Assembly (NCBI RefSeq): GCF_026914265.1
Contig: NC_069129.1
Span: 20,445,945 to 20,509,944, forward strand
Reading direction: 5' to 3'
DNA: 64,000 nt
Source: Mya arenaria
Taxonomy: Eukaryota; Mollusca; Bivalvia; Myida; Myidae
In this document: positions 21,134 through 32,081 of the stretch, piece after piece
How the letters are laid out: each line of letters starts with the position of its first letter
How positions within the stretch are numbered: the first letter of the stretch is position 1
Made by a program: the position numbers and the translations under genes
Notes under the pieces: generated by a model
Told to the model about the DNA's origin: nothing
What the model saw: the letters and a program-made list of their open reading frames with translations, nothing else
The model's database searches: none

Positions 21134-23740
21134 CTTGAAGCAAATAATTTTTATGATTCATGTTTTGTTTAATAAGAGTGTTGCTTTGCCGTGGGTTTTG
21201 TTTGGTACACATAAAGTGAGTTTGCATAGATTTAAGTGAGGTTTTTATCTCATCTAATTTTCGAAGAAAGAAAATGGGATGTTCTCATTGTGTCAGCGTT
21301 GTCATCATGAACTTTGAGTGGTGCTCTTGTCTTAATCTGCAACAAAAAATTGAATTTTATTAAATGCATACAGTAATTAAACACTGACTTAATGACTGTT
21401 CTTATGCACACAAGCCTCATCCTTTCCCGCATGACTAGAATATGGACCTTGAAATTGTCCATATTGCTATTATACGGCTTGTGAACACAAAAGAGGCTAA
21501 AGCCTTTATTTTTTTCTGATCTTTACCAAACTATAACCTTGATTTCTTTCAAAAACCAGCCAGATCTGCCAATGCATGACTGGATTATGGTCCCTATTTA
21601 TCATACGACATATACTTGACTTGTACACTAGTTAGATATTGACTTAAGCACGGTTCCTTTCAAAAACCAACCATATCCCCCTTGCATGACTGGGTTACGG
21701 GCCCTTGCAACTGATGGAATTGAAAATGACCAAAAACAATGCCAGTTGAGCATAGGCCCTCACGAGCCTCTTGTTTTATGTTGCATCTTATGAGAATTTC
21801 ACATTTATGTAATCAGTGACGTAGCTACATATAGGCCTTGTAGGCCTGGGCCTACAACTTTTTTAAAAAATGACAAATTTAGTACAACACTTTGAACAAC
21901 TCAATAGTTTGTTTTATTTGAACCAAGCAACTTTGGTGTTGATTTAAACTACTTGATTTTATTGTAATCAGTGCAAGAATAATTAAGTGTGTCTAATGTA
22001 CATATAAAAGTCCCCAAACTCACATAGAAACATCGAGCCTACAAGTTGTTAAGGCCGTAGCTATGCCCCTGGAAATAGCAAAGAAATTAGATGTAAATAT
22101 TTATTACAGTAAACCACTTTTAACTTTGCCTTGTTAGGTATTATTGAACAATAGAATATAAATCATCACAACATATTGATATACGAATTATATCAGTATT
22201 TTTTTTATTCTAGGCTCATCTGTTTCGGAAGAAGAAAATGTCAAGAAATTGTGAAAGCTTTAATACAAGAGTTTTTGCCTATTAATCAATGAAAAACCTT
22301 ACATTTGGTCCAACAACAGACTGTGTTAATTCAAAGACAGAAATTAAGGAAAAACTTCATACATAAAGTGTGTAACAATGTTATTGTGCTGCATATAAGT
22401 GTTATTGCCCTTTGAAAAATGAAAACAAGTTTAAATTTGTCCATCTGATGCCATTGTTATGTAGTATTGGGCTGACTTGTATAAAGTGTGAATAACAAAA
22501 GTGCAGTAAAGCATGTGACACATTCATCTGAAACTAGAGTTATTTCCCTTTAATAAAAGCTCAAGTTTGTCTATCCATGGCCATTTTTTTGAAATTTAAA
22601 AACTGACATTTAAATTGTATGTTACTAAAGAGTAGTTATTATCATGAGCGTGCATGTTTTACCTGCAATGGATTTTCTACAAGAGTTATTGGCCTGAAGT
22701 TGATGAAAAAGGCGCTTCAGTTTGTCAATGCAGAGCCATTTCTGTGCAATTGTTAGATTGGAATAATAATACTTGTTTGCAGAGTATTGAACTATTAGGC
22801 TGCGGTGAACCCTCAAGATTCACTTTTATCTGGATTGTTGCCCTTTCATTTTGAAAATAGCTTCAATTTGTCTGTTTGAGTCATTAATAAACGAAACCAA
22901 TTACAGAGTATATAACAATAGTGTGAGGGTGCACATAATACAAAAAATGTCTTTTGAAAAGATAACTGATAATGTTTTTTGATGCATGTACATGTATTCT
23001 CTGCTTTATTGTTTGATACTCCAGGTTAGTAAATAAACTATGATATTTTTAACAGGTACGTATTTGTCAAGATTTGTTTAGAATATTAAATTAATTCCCT
23101 GTATATATTATATAGAATAAACAAGATACGTATATAATTTGAAGGGAGTTTTGTCAGCTTTTTTGTAGTATGCTCTGGAGCAATCTCATTTGGTTTATGA
23201 GAGCAAACCTATTGCCACTCATATATGCTACTCATTCCCTGTGCCAGAGTTTACGTTTACAATGTTTTATTTTAAGTCCGTTCGACGACATGAAAATAAC
23301 TCTTAATCATTAAGAGTTTACACCATGACTCATGTATTACTTAAACTTGGCCAGAATGTTATCGCTATGTAATTTAGGTGAAGTTTGACTTTAAATAATG
23401 TGGGGTCAAATATTAAGTCACAATGTCAACAGTTCAAAACAACTTAATTAATGGAGTGGTCAAAATGCTTGTTTTTATGTAACCTGTCATCTCGGTTTTG
23501 TACTTTAGATGATACATGTCATTTCAGACTTCATGAACTCGTGTCGGCATGTGTCTGGTCTGAAATCGTGAAGTCAAAATCGATTGTGTGGTTCAAAGGA
23601 AGGCACTGGATCTTAGACATTGATGCAAAATTAACATTTCTTGCCAATTTTAGTTAGTCGAATATTAGCATGTATGGAAATAGGTCAAATTTCAGATAAA
23701 AAAGTAATCCAAAAGGTCAAATTTTATAACATAGGCAATT
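21134..23740. other. ASTE1 3' flank and intergenic, repeats only
   Basis: The first ~470 bases after the ASTE1 stop are shared with the second copy (GGGTTTTGTTTGGTACACAT, GAAGAAAGAAAATGGGATG). Words such as AACCAGCCAGATCTGCC and GCATGACTGGATTATG occur at 21,555 and in altered form at 21,665, and again at 32,036. A segment at 21,820-22,080 has CGTAGCTAC and GGCCGTAGCTATGCCCC words of an interspersed repeat. 23,195-23,335 matches the repeat at 11,325. No gene is supported. Confidence 0.5.
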
Positions 23741-25314
23741 ATCTTCAAGGTAGAACGCTTTATATGCATCTGGATAGTTGAAGCGAGTTTTATAACTCTG
23801 TTACAGTGTAAAGGTATCGTTGATTGCATTTACAGAAAATCTCACTAGAGAACCTACAAGTTCCGAACTGTTCCAACAATCAAATTGTGGTTGAAATTAC
23901 GAATGTCATGTTTTGTTCGCAGTTTTATGTGTCGTTTTGTTTAATACCGTGTTTGAGCATCCCTACTGTCAATGCAAGCAACGATGCGACCGCGCATGGA
24001 TCGAGTGTGACTTTGAATACGTGAGAGCGTTTTCAAGGTTGTTAATGTTGGTGCGCACACGATCAGAGGAGCATTGTTGGGCATGAAACTAACCGTTCTA
24101 TTTCTTTGCAAGATGAAACTGCCTCTTACCTTAGAATACGGTAAACAGCTCTTAGCATTAATGTTACCATGAACTAAAACAAGGTTGGCTTTCGGGCTCA
24201 ATATGATCCAATCACACTCCCATACCTAATCCCTCTGCAGTAGGCAGCAATTTGCGAAACGCTCTCTTCTCCTTTCGACAATCATGGTGGCTAAGTTAAA
24301 CCTTGTCTCGTCTAATGATATCAACCGAGCCGACGATCAGTGACCGTTTTGTTGAATGCTAACCCATTCATGGAATTTTTAATGTTTATTCTGTACACTA
24401 GGCCAAGCTCTATACTAAGTCTCATGTCGGGTAATATAGTTCATTTGAAAACTTTTGTTTACGCTCATTTCTACCTGTTTTGACCAATATTTGATTTATT
24501 GATAGTTCAAGTTCTTTTGATTTTTATTGTTATTTCACTAAAACCTATGGAACTCTACTACTAGATAAATGATATAGGTTCTTAATGACTGAGTCTCTTT
24601 TTATAGACTGTATTGCATTTTATGCTATGAAATCCACAGACATTTAACTCCTATATTTGGTGAAATTCAATGTTGGACAAACACTGACAAAAACAAAAAT
24701 TTGATATTCCGGTCATTGTAATGTTTACATTTAATTAACAATATTTTACCTCAAGCTACATACATTACATTTTGTAGGTTGGTGATGTGACGGAACGAGT
24801 AGAATCACTAGAATATACGTTTATTGAAACATATAAAACATGCAGTACATTATCTGAATTAATAATAACTAAATATGCCCAAAATAGAGTAAACCATATC
24901 CAAGGACGATTCATATAGAGATGAAAAATGGATTGATACACAAATTACATTTTGATAAACATGTATCGAGTTGAAAAAATCACAACCCCATTCTCCACCG
25001 ACATAGAATTAAAGTTTTCAGTCATTCCTTTATAACTTGATTGTTTACACGAGCTGCGTTTTGCACAGTTTTGTCGCACACTATGCGGTTGATATATCTG
25101 GCAACTAGATGTCTAGTGATACGCTGGCCCTTCCGCTTCCCCCTGTATTTGTTGCACAGGCTATGTTGATACACATGCAGAAAGTCACTACCAGCCACTT
25201 TAGCTATAGACGCCTTTTCTCAGCTATCATTTTCTTGAGAATTATGTTGGAATCAGTCAACTTCACCACTAATGAAAAACAGCGATTTTTAAAAATAACT
25301 TGTTCTCCTTATAA

Positions 25315-25530
25315 GTTAATCCCTTTTTCTAAAGAATCAACCATTTTTTTCCGAATGATGGTCAAAAGCCACAACATATACAAGCGTGTCAATAGGCAGA
25401 CTAAGTTATCTCTCCAATGTATGCGTAGTCTACATGGAAGAAGACACAGTAACACTCCACGTACATAAAAGGTTTTGCCTAAGCATCATAGTAAATGTTC
25501 ACTACATATTAAGCAATAGGTCGAGCACTT
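25315..25530 (-). pseudogene. Decayed terminal modules downstream of B-box gene 1
   Basis: Read on the minus strand beyond the gene's stop, the sequence resembles the protein's last ~40 residues twice more. One stretch (about 25,530-25,441) reads RPIA, a stop, then YVVNIYYDA. The next (about 25,420-25,315) reads LPIDTLVYVVAFDHHSEKNG. Both follow the pattern of the gene's own end, PLDFPVVAIDYATEERLLF. Stops and shifts show they are no longer coding. The 3' part of each module carries the VYQ-like word, as in the live gene. Confidence 0.65.
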
Positions 25531-25569
25531 TGATATATATATGCTACATATTATATCAAAAGTCACACA

Positions 25570-25640
25570 AGCATACACGAACACACATGCACGCGCGCAC
25601 GCACGCACGCACACACTAAAACACACAGGCACACACACCA
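25570..25640. repeat. CA/GCAC-rich microsatellite
   Basis: A run of ACAC and GCACGCAC units with scattered substitutions lies immediately before the 3' end of B-box gene 1. Unlike the other units, which lack it, this tract separates the live gene from its decayed downstream modules. Confidence 0.85.
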
Positions 25641-25644
25641 AAGT

Positions 25645-27288
25645 CTACAGTTGATACACATGCACAGAACGACTTTCACCACTTACGAATAGAAGTCTTT
25701 CCTCAGTAGCATAGTCAATGGCCACCACGGGAAAATCCAGAGGCTTTGGAAACACGCTTGACACGTGGCCACTACGGTAGACCCTGTAAACATTCTTGTT
25801 CTCGCTACTTGCAACTAGGAGGGAGGAATCTTCCAACACTCGTATGTTCTGTGGCGACTTCAGTAGCTCTGAGTAAGCGAATAGTTCGACCGTACCATCA
25901 TCTTTTATTTCAACGATGGAATTATTTCCCGGAACGAATACTGATCCAGTGGATTTGTCGACAGTTGAAAAAGAAACGGAAGAAATGAGCGACCGACCGT
26001 TTGCATCTTTAGTTTGCGACAAGTCTTTGCTCACGATTCTGTCTACCTTTCCGTCAAGCGTAAGCTCAACCAGTTGTAAAGGATATTTCCCAATGACTTT
26101 TAACATTTGATTGTAATAATCGATCGTTTTACTTTCAGTTGGGATTGTGTCGCCGTCTTTCAAGTTCAACTTATTATCTTGTTCATAAAGATGAATACTC
26201 TTAATACTACCGCTCGTGTTATTGTAAAGTATTGATGCATCCTTGTGTTCCCCGCTACTCATTTGCACAGGTACACCATTTGTCTTCTGTGAAGAGATAA
26301 CTTTATCTTCCGTAGTGTCGATCATACATATCATTTGGTGTTTTTGTTCAACAACAACCACATTTTTATCCAAGCAAATTATATCGCTGATTTTGTGTCC
26401 AGTGTTACAAGTACAAGCATTCAGGATCTTCAACAAAAAAGGCGTTTTTGCTATGTTGATAATAGTTTCTGAAGGTATCACTTTCCTAATACAGTATCGA
26501 GTGATCTGGCTTTTGCCAAAGGAAGCATGGATGTAATCGTCCATTATACCTAACTGAGACTGTGTGGATTTGGATTGCATAAATTGCACCAATTTCTTAT
26601 TTTGCTTTGTCGTTTTGAAACTCTCCACATCTAACAGCCATTGGTCAATCTGTGTGATGGTACTCTCGCATGCCGAAATTACCGACCCCAAATAAGCGCT
26701 ATCTGCTGCTTTCATTTCACCCAGTTGGTTTGTTACAAAACTAATTGTAGTTTCATAGCAACGATTTACATCATCGAGGCTCGACAATGCTCGTTGTTTC
26801 TCTATCTGCCATTTGTTTCTAAACCGTGTCATAGATGCACAAAATGAGTTGAATTCATTTCTACTTGATATCTCATTTGTAAACTCAGTGATGTTTTTTA
26901 AGTCATTGCAAACTACATGGCCGATTTGGAGACACTTTTCACAACAAAACTGTTTGTGCGTTCCACAGTAATGAATAATAACACTTCCATCATGAATCTG
27001 GCAGACCAACGGTTCAATATCATTTTGTTTGTCGGTTATGTTTTCTTTAACTGAGTCTGGTATCTCACCCGTACAACACAGTCGATGCCTTCTAAATGGG
27101 CGGGGTATACAATGACTGTCAAAACACGTCTCACATAGACATTCACTACAATCCAAGCAATATCCCTTTGCTTTTAAAGACTTTCCTTCTTCTTTGCAAG
27201 GTTCACAGAAAAATTCAGTTTTTTTCTTTTTCGTGTCATCCTCCTCAAGCTCCGAAGTGGTTGACATTAATTCCTGACACTCTGCCAT
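25645..27288 (-). CDS. B-box, coiled-coil, propeller-like protein 1 (TRIM-like, no RING)
   Basis: One intronless frame gives 547 residues from the MAEC start at 27,288, which is shared by the paralogues; an upstream in-frame ATG at 27,375 would add 29 residues. Two zinc-binding B-box-like domains open the protein. The first has CEPC, YCLDC, LCETC and two histidines; the second reads CQIH, YCGTH, CCEKC, GHVVC, with a cysteine replacing the usual last histidine. A coiled-coil region (about 130-250) and a beta-rich C-terminus with repeated V-x-I-x-Y-D and VYR/VYQL words follow, resembling NHL/propeller blades. TRIM proteins with a RING are ubiquitin ligases, but no RING is present here, so ligase activity is not implied. 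Bivalves expand such genes and link them to innate immunity. It lies in tandem with three paralogues. Confidence 0.88.
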   Translation of the reverse strand: MAECQELMSTTSELEEDDTKKKKTEFFCEPCKEEGKSLKAKGYCLDCSECLCETCFDSHCIPRPFRRHRLCCTGEIPDSVKENITDKQNDIEPLVCQIHDGSVIIHYCGTHKQFCCEKCLQIGHVVCNDLKNITEFTNEISSRNEFNSFCASMTRFRNKWQIEKQRALSSLDDVNRCYETTISFVTNQLGEMKAADSAYLGSVISACESTITQIDQWLLDVESFKTTKQNKKLVQFMQSKSTQSQLGIMDDYIHASFGKSQITRYCIRKVIPSETIINIAKTPFLLKILNACTCNTGHKISDIICLDKNVVVVEQKHQMICMIDTTEDKVISSQKTNGVPVQMSSGEHKDASILYNNTSGSIKSIHLYEQDNKLNLKDGDTIPTESKTIDYYNQMLKVIGKYPLQLVELTLDGKVDRIVSKDLSQTKDANGRSLISSVSFSTVDKSTGSVFVPGNNSIVEIKDDGTVELFAYSELLKSPQNIRVLEDSSLLVASSENKNVYRVYRSGHVSSVFPKPLDFPVVAIDYATEERLLFVSGESRSVHVYQL

Positions 27289-27739
27289 TTTTCCTCCTAC
27301 TTTCGATTCAGATTGTTTACAAACATAAACATGGAAACGAGGACTTCCGATGCCGGTTGTTTGAATAGTAATCATTAAATATCATTTTGTATATCATGTA
27401 CTCATATTACTCATTTAAATCGTTATTATATCTATTATCGAATTGCGGATTTCTTTATCAGTATAGTAATTGCCTGTCAAAGATCTTTTATTTGTATTGA
27501 TATACTTATAATTTAAACATTTCATGATAATATTTTTAAGGCAAACTGCTCATATCATTCGTTGTTAATTGGAAAATTCAAGTTTCTTTAAAGAAAGATA
27601 AAATTTCAAAATTGCTAGAGCAATTCTAAAATCTCGGATTTAAATAAAGTATTGTGTGATTATTACATTTTAATCTTTTTTATGAATTATTTATGAAAAA
27701 GTTGTTGCATTTCCCATCTTCAGAATAGTAAATTCAATA

Positions 27740-28690
27740 CCTACATAAGTTTAAACGAGTTTTACGAGTACATGTAAGTTAATTATCAGTGTGAAAATAT
27801 CGTTGACTGCACTGACAGAAATAATCAAACTATAGAGAGCCTACAAACTCCATTACCAAATTGTGTTTGAAGTTGCGAATGTTCTTAGTTTTGTTTGAAT
27901 TTTTAAGTTTTGTTTTGTTTGATAACGTGTTTTTAAAACAACAACATCACTACTGTTAATGCAAACGACGATGCGATTGCGTATTCTGCAATTAGCAGCA
28001 TTTTGCAAAACGCCCTCCTCTCCTTCTTACAACTCAAACCCGACAATCATGATGGCAAACATTTAATCCAGACTCGTCTTAAAATATCACCCGAGCCAAC
28101 TGCCAGAAACCCTTCCACCTAATCTCCCTTCCTCCACACCCAGCGCAAACAAGCAGCCCGAAGATGCGGTAACAGTACTGACCCCGCATAGGCTCTCCAT
28201 GGACGAATCGGTACGTTAGCTTGCCCAGGACGACTCAATATGGTGTACTTACTGCCACCGTGCCTCACTTGACGCTGTTGGCGAGGCTATATGCTAGCCT
28301 GATGAATCGGTCGACCATTTCTTGCGTTCGTCATTCTAGCTCTGTTGGATCTACGATGATCTGCGACACCTCCGTTCAAATGGACGTCTCATTCATATCG
28401 AAGACTTTATGCCCGAGCGATAGCAAAATTCTACCTTTCTGTCCAAGTTTAAAGATTTAGGTCACAATGTTTGTTTTATTGATATTTTAAGTTATTTTAA
28501 AGATTTTTTGTACACTGAAGCTATACAATTCGACTCAGATAAATGATAAAAGGTCTTCATGGCCGAGCCTTTAGTTTATACACCGTTTTATGTCCTAAAA
28601 TCTAATCTAATCTAGAATTGGACTCATTGTTTGCTGAAATTTACTGTGAAACAAATCACTGCTTAATAAAAAAGCTTAATTGTGTTAAAT
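27740..28690. repeat. Truncated array unit without its gene
   Basis: The left-part markers of the array unit recur here in diverged form: AACGAGTTTTACGAG, ATCGTTGACTGCACT, AACGACGATGCGATTG, GACAATCATGATGGC, then CGTTCGTCATTCTAGCTC and GATCTGCGACACC. The latter two are also found near 39,520. The unit stops before any B-box gene and the broken ASTE1 copy follows. Short frames such as 28,221-28,460 are inside the repeat. Confidence 0.65.
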
Positions 28691-29410
28691 AGTAAACTGA
28701 ACTGAACTTGACAGTACTTACACAGCGTTTTTATAAGTATTTTATAATTTTACTAGTTCTTGTATATAAAAACCCAAGGAAATTAATGACAAATTATATG
28801 TTTTTAAAATGTATGCAAAAAACACTCTGTAGCAGGATTAAGTTTAAGATTGAAGCATAGATACTTTTTGTCAAAAAGAGACCCAAAACCATATCTTACT
28901 GCTATTTACCATGCAAGAAACTACCAAAAGATGAACAAGATATCAGACAGAAAACGCTTGTTTTCTGGCAAGCAAAGCAAAATATGTTTGCTGGCTGCAT
29001 TTCTTTTTAAGAGTAGGTCAGAAAACCGACAATAAACAGTTTTTGTTATGCCCTACACTCATTATTGTATGTGCCAAACCAATATGTATTTAATTAGATT
29101 CGCCGTCAGTGCCCTTGTTTTTGAAACTTTAAAGGCGCAATAAACAAATATACATCGGGGTCTGTTACACTGTTTACAAACAATTAATATTAATATTTCG
29201 GGCAATATCTGGATCTGTTGCGTAAAGGTTTAAAGGACTTTAAACTCTATGTAGGTAAACCATTGCAATGCTCTATACATGCATACCTACACCAATTTAT
29301 AAGTCGGTATTTGATTATTAATAAAATATACGAAAGATGAAAATTGAAATATTTTAAAACAATTTAAAAAAATCACATAAGTATACTTTTCAGCTGTTTA
29401 CTGTAAAATT

Positions 29411-31604
29411 ATGGGCGAGTATGGCTTTTCTGCCCTTGTCGATGATTAAAAGAGTCAAATGGTTGTTGAATACAGACGATATGATACGCGAGTTATAATC
29501 TGCGGATCATACCTACATCATATCCTTTACTACTACTACAAAGTCGCTGTTCAGTATTGCGGAGATTAAGACTATTATACGAGGAAGTGCAAACGCTTCT
29601 TTTACACCCTCACAGCATGTTATATTACTACATATGTTGTGTGTGATGACGGATATGAACAATATAACAGAGAACTTCCAAAAGTTTTGGAAAGAGATGA
29701 ACAAGAGCTGCAATTGTGTCAAGGGTGCATTCTCCCTCTGTTGGCGAATGAGAATGGTCACTTAGTGAAATAGCTGTGTTGGTGAACAAGTGGAAATGCC
29801 CCGTTATAAGTTATGACAGTGATTTCTTTGTTTTTGGAATAGATGGGGGATTTGTGCCATTAGATTATATGAACCTAATACGCTTTGTGTCTATAACCAA
29901 GAAACAGAGGTGGCTTCAGTTTTGGAGCCTGGTCAAAAAGTTGGGAAGAACGAATACTGTTACATCCCCGTCAAGTATTATAACTATGAGATGTTCACGA
30001 AACATTTCAAGAAATCTGACACATCTTTCATTCTGCCACTTTTTGCAACTTTGACAGGCAATGACTACATCAATGCATCTGTTCTGGCCAACTTCTATGC
30101 CAGTATTCATGTGCCAAAGAATCCTAGCAAGAAGGGTTTTAAGCTTAACACCCAAACTCACATGTTAGCGGTTTTGTATTGGTTAGATTCTGTAGAATCA
30201 TGGGAGTATGCTATTCAGCACGTGGTTGGTCACATCAAGTCTGATGAGAAAGAAATGGTGAGGGGGATGGTCTTGACATCTTTTCACAATTACATGAACA
30301 TTGATGACTTTTCTGATGTTGAAATAGATATTATTCTTGAGGCTCCGAATGTTAAAACTGGCAATGAAATTGAAAACAAAGATGTGCCAAAACTGACTGA
30401 TTTTTACAAGCAAGAGATTCCATCTTGGTTTGTCAAAAAGCTAAGGAACTGTGAGATTACAGGCTTTTTCCTTCAGAACGTTATCGTAAACCATAGGGTC
30501 ATATTCAATTGTCAGATTGAGATTTTAAGGGAGTTATCAACTTACGAATGTTCGAGGGACTTAAGAAGTGTGATATATGGAGTGACTATGAATTCAAAAA
30601 GGAAAGAAAATGAAGCATTCAGAGATTCAAGAAAGAATAGTATTGAAGAATATGACAGGGACATAAAGAATACTAAAAAGTATTATGTAAGGCCTCAAAC
30701 AAGTGTTATCAATGATGCCACAGTCCAGTCACTTCCAAGTATTTCTCAAGTGCCAGAATTGGACCAATCGGAGAGGAAAAAGATCTTGTTTGGTGCACTT
30801 GGCTTTAATATGAGCACCATAGATGTTGAAAATGATTCTTCCTTGACATTGCTTGGAATATTGAGTTACTGGATAGGACATGCGCAGCCTCAGGTAACCG
30901 AGAGTCATCTTTGGTCCGTGATACTGTCCGTGTTCGTGCTTCATATTCGGGCTCTCCAGTGGTTGGAAGATAAGAGAGAATTTGGCTTACAACCAGTTGT
31001 TCCAGAGATGTTTTCGGATGTTGTTAAAGCAATAGAAAGCACATCAGACAAAGAAATAGACAATTTCATGAAACACATGGAAAAAAATCGTTCCAAGCCT
31101 GATCACTCGTTAAAAAACCCTCAAGAAATGAGAGTAATCCATGGTTTCTCACAATTTTAAGCTTGTTTGTTAGATGTTATCTATTTAAATCAATTGCTTC
31201 TCTCTCCTGTATTGATACCTAGCCCAGGAGTCATACTTAACTGCACTTTTGTTTACAACCTTTGCAGAGACTTGGAGACTCGTCCAAAACCAGACTTTTA
31301 CTCAGAAGAAATTCTGACAAAAGAATCGCCCCTACACAGACTGTTTTTATTATGGAAAGACTCTGTGATAAACCTGTGCCAATCCGCTTCACCGGACAGT
31401 TTTGATTACAGCAATCGAGGGACTAGTGTGAGAACTAAGAACAAATCAAAATCAGGTAAAGCAAAAAAAGGGAAGCGAGAAAGAGTTGTTGAACATGCTG
31501 GATCAGATTCAGATTCTACTGACAAAGATACAGAAACAAGAGATGAACTGACTGTAAACTGTGGTGTTAACAACAAATTTGCCATGTTGGGTCTTGATGA
31601 ATAG
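29411..31604 (+). pseudogene. Broken second copy of ASTE1
   Basis: The copy matches ASTE1 over its whole length, including the intron acceptor before the ATG and the 3' flank, so it arose by DNA duplication and not by retroposition. The first ~360 bases are heavily altered: an early stop within 14 codons, several indels, and a 52-base deletion at about 29,775 that removes the part coding for residues near 127-144 with E140/D142. A further 2-base insertion lies near 29,877. From 29,910 to 31,156 the frame is open and close to the parent (about 21 changes in 416 residues); a single stop at 31,157-31,159 (CAA to TAA) precedes another open 145-codon stretch to the normal end. A functional nuclease is excluded; a product of the C-terminal part is unproven. 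Confidence 0.92.
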
Positions 31605-32081
31605 CTTGAAGCAAATTAATTTTTTGAATCATGTGTTGCTTTGTCGTGGGTTTTGTTTGGTACACATAAAGTGAGTTTGCATAGATTTTAGTGAGGTTTT
31701 TAACTCGTCTAATTTTCGAAGAAAGAAAATGGGATGTTCTCATTGTGCCATTGTGTCAGCGTTGTCATCATGAACTTTGTGTGGTGCTCTTGTTTAAATC
31801 TGCAACCAAAGATGGATGCTAAAATGATGAAATGTCTCTCTTTACGTGTACCTCCTATTTAGTAGAATTGAATTCATTAATTTTTAGCTCTTCTGGCCAG
31901 ATGCTAAAAGAGCTTATGCAATGGCACAGTGTCTGTCCTTCTGTAAGCAATTGCTTGTGAACGTTATAAAGTTGTCTTAATAGTATCTTAATCAAACTTA
32001 TAAAGTAGCTTGAGAGCTCATTTCCTATCCAAAACCAGCCAGATCTGCCCAATGCATGACTGGATTATTGCCCATGAAATT

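Larger units (their letters stand above)
23740..27400. repeat. Array unit 1 (segmental duplication)
   Basis: The left part of the unit is marked by GAAGCGAGTTTT, ATCGTTGATTGCATT, ACAGAAAATCTCACTAGAG and AACGATGCGAC, then by CGACAATCATGGTGGCTAAG, TCAACCGAGCCGACGATC and GGCCAAGCTCTATACTAAG, then by AGAATATACGTTTATTG. The right part is a minus-strand B-box gene with decayed 3' modules. The same order returns in later units, so the block has been duplicated several times and has diverged. Confidence 0.8.

Noticed and set aside
28221-28460. 79-codon frame as a small gene
   Set aside because: It is within the truncated array unit and has no preserved counterpart near 39.5 kb.
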